A stretch of 7,349 bases of DNA from Candidatus Stahliibacteriota bacterium (lineage in GTDB: Bacteria; Hydrothermota; Tepidihabitantia; SM23-42): NCBI GenBank assembly GCA_030670605.1, contig DAOVBK010000071.1, forward strand, positions 1 through 7,349. The letters run 5' to 3'. Numbering within the stretch: position 1 is the stretch's first letter; every line of letters starts with the position of its first letter. The translations under genes and the position numbers were made by a program. The notes beneath the pieces are model-generated. The model saw only the letters and a list, made by a program, of their open reading frames with translations, ran no database searches and had not been told where the DNA came from. Shown one piece after another: positions 6,951 to 7,349 of this stretch.

Positions 6951-7067
6951 GGCTGTTGTATAGTAAATGAACAAAAACGACGACGATGTAGACATTCCTG
7001 AACGTTCATTTGCCCACCACACACATATGATATTTCAACTGCACATCGTGAGGTCTGGACTGTAGAC
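6951..7067 (+). other. 117-base gap between pgpH and ybeY
   Basis: No supported gene is seen here. An ATG at 6967 opens a 32-codon frame ending TAG 7063-7065, two bases before the ybeY ATG, but it has no good ribosome site and a low-complexity start (MNKNDDDVDIPERS). The gap also holds a perfect 10-base palindrome TGAACGTTCA (6999-7008) and a 9-base direct repeat TGTAGACAT (6987-6995 and 7061-7069). TATAGT at 6959-6964 resembles a -10 box but lacks a matching -35. No hairpin with a T-run is visible, so pgpH and ybeY may still be co-transcribed. Confidence 0.4.
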
Positions 7068-7349
7068 ATGCAGGTGAATATCTTCAATCCATCACAATGC
7101 ACTGGAGTAAACAGGAGAAAAATAAGGGCACTCGTGAGAAAGGTCATTGCGACTGAAAAGCGGTCTCTCAGTGTCCTTAATATCATTGTTGCAGATAATG
7201 CGTATCTGAGAAAGCTTAACAAAATATATTTCGGGAAGAACCGCGCAACGAATGTGATAAGCTTCAACATGGGTACGGTTTCGGAAATATACGTATCATG
7301 CACTAAGGTAAAGAAGGAGGATGACCTGTTCTATTTTGTCATACACGGG
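7068..7349 (+). CDS. ybeY: YbeY endoribonuclease / rRNA maturation factor, partial (C-terminus cut by window edge)
   Basis: Zinc-dependent endoribonuclease that takes part in 16S rRNA 3' end maturation and ribosome quality control in the cytoplasm. The 94 visible codons begin MQVNIFNPS, typical of the family start. LSVLNIIVADNAYLRKLNKIYFGKNRATNVISF is present as two adjoining parts (33-51 and 52-66), where RATNVISF corresponds to the usual R-x-TDVLSF. SEIYVS (72-77) corresponds to GDIVIS. The frame runs out at FVIHG (90-94), where H93 is the first histidine of the H-G-x-L-H-L-x-G-Y-D-H zinc motif; the rest lies past the edge. The stretch between SEIYVS and IHG is about ten residues shorter than in typical members. 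The ribosome site is weak (GTGAGG near 7048-7053, about 14 bases off). Position after phoH-pgpH strongly supports the call. Confidence 0.9.
   Translation, partial: MQVNIFNPSQCTGVNRRKIRALVRKVIATEKRSLSVLNIIVADNAYLRKLNKIYFGKNRATNVISFNMGTVSEIYVSCTKVKKEDDLFYFVIHG

Noticed and set aside
6872..7303. Minus-strand 143-codon frame across the pgpH end and ybeY start
   Set aside because: It overlaps two recognised genes, has no ribosome site or family motif, and spans the intergenic gap by chance.
7313..7322. AAGGAGG followed directly by ATG inside ybeY
   Set aside because: There is no spacing between the ribosome-site-like sequence and the ATG, and it lies within the conserved YbeY frame; it simply encodes KKED.
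1..7349. CRISPR array, tRNA or rRNA gene, transposase or attachment site
   Set aside because: No regular spaced repeats, cloverleaf, rRNA-like segment, terminal inverted repeats or transposase motifs were seen on either strand.

Overview
The window carries eight genes in two divergent blocks around a short intergenic region near 2942-3069. The genes are of bacterial core and envelope type. The organism looks like a bacterium with an outer membrane: it has a two-PDZ RseP-type site-2 protease, an Lpp-like small lipoprotein and a periplasmic LysM protein. It uses the MEP (non-mevalonate) isoprenoid route and has a PgpH-type 7TM-HD phosphodiesterase. The divergent sequences and the style of the LysM repeats recall uncultured lineages such as candidate division WOR-3 or FCB-related phyla. 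That is an impression and cannot be settled without a database search.

Leftward block (minus strand, 2941 down to 1): ispD, dxr and rseP are tightly packed. ispD and dxr share an ATGA stop/start overlap, and dxr and rseP overlap by 7 bases. IspD and Dxr are MEP pathway enzymes. RseP is an intramembrane zinc protease that runs off the left edge exactly at its conserved LDG motif. A sigma70-like promoter sits directly before ispD, so close that the message could be leaderless.

Central region (2942-3069): there are two promoter candidates of similar design (TTGACN, 16-base spacer, TATNAT), one per direction. An interrupted palindrome overlaps the rightward -35 box.

Rightward block (plus strand, 3070-7349): a small coiled-coil lipoprotein and a secreted coiled-coil protein with two LysM domains form one pair. 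They are followed by a long hairpin, then phoH, pgpH and ybeY. phoH and pgpH overlap by 23 bases. A 117-base gap separates pgpH from ybeY, which is cut at the right edge just at the first histidine of its zinc site. The phoH-pgpH-ybeY order is a known conserved bacterial cluster linking an RNA-associated ATPase, c-di-AMP turnover and rRNA maturation.

Most of the window is ordinary core genome. The parts most worth a second look are the lipoprotein/LysM pair as a possible outer membrane-peptidoglycan tether, the hairpin and misframed start signal before phoH, and the possibly leaderless ispD message.
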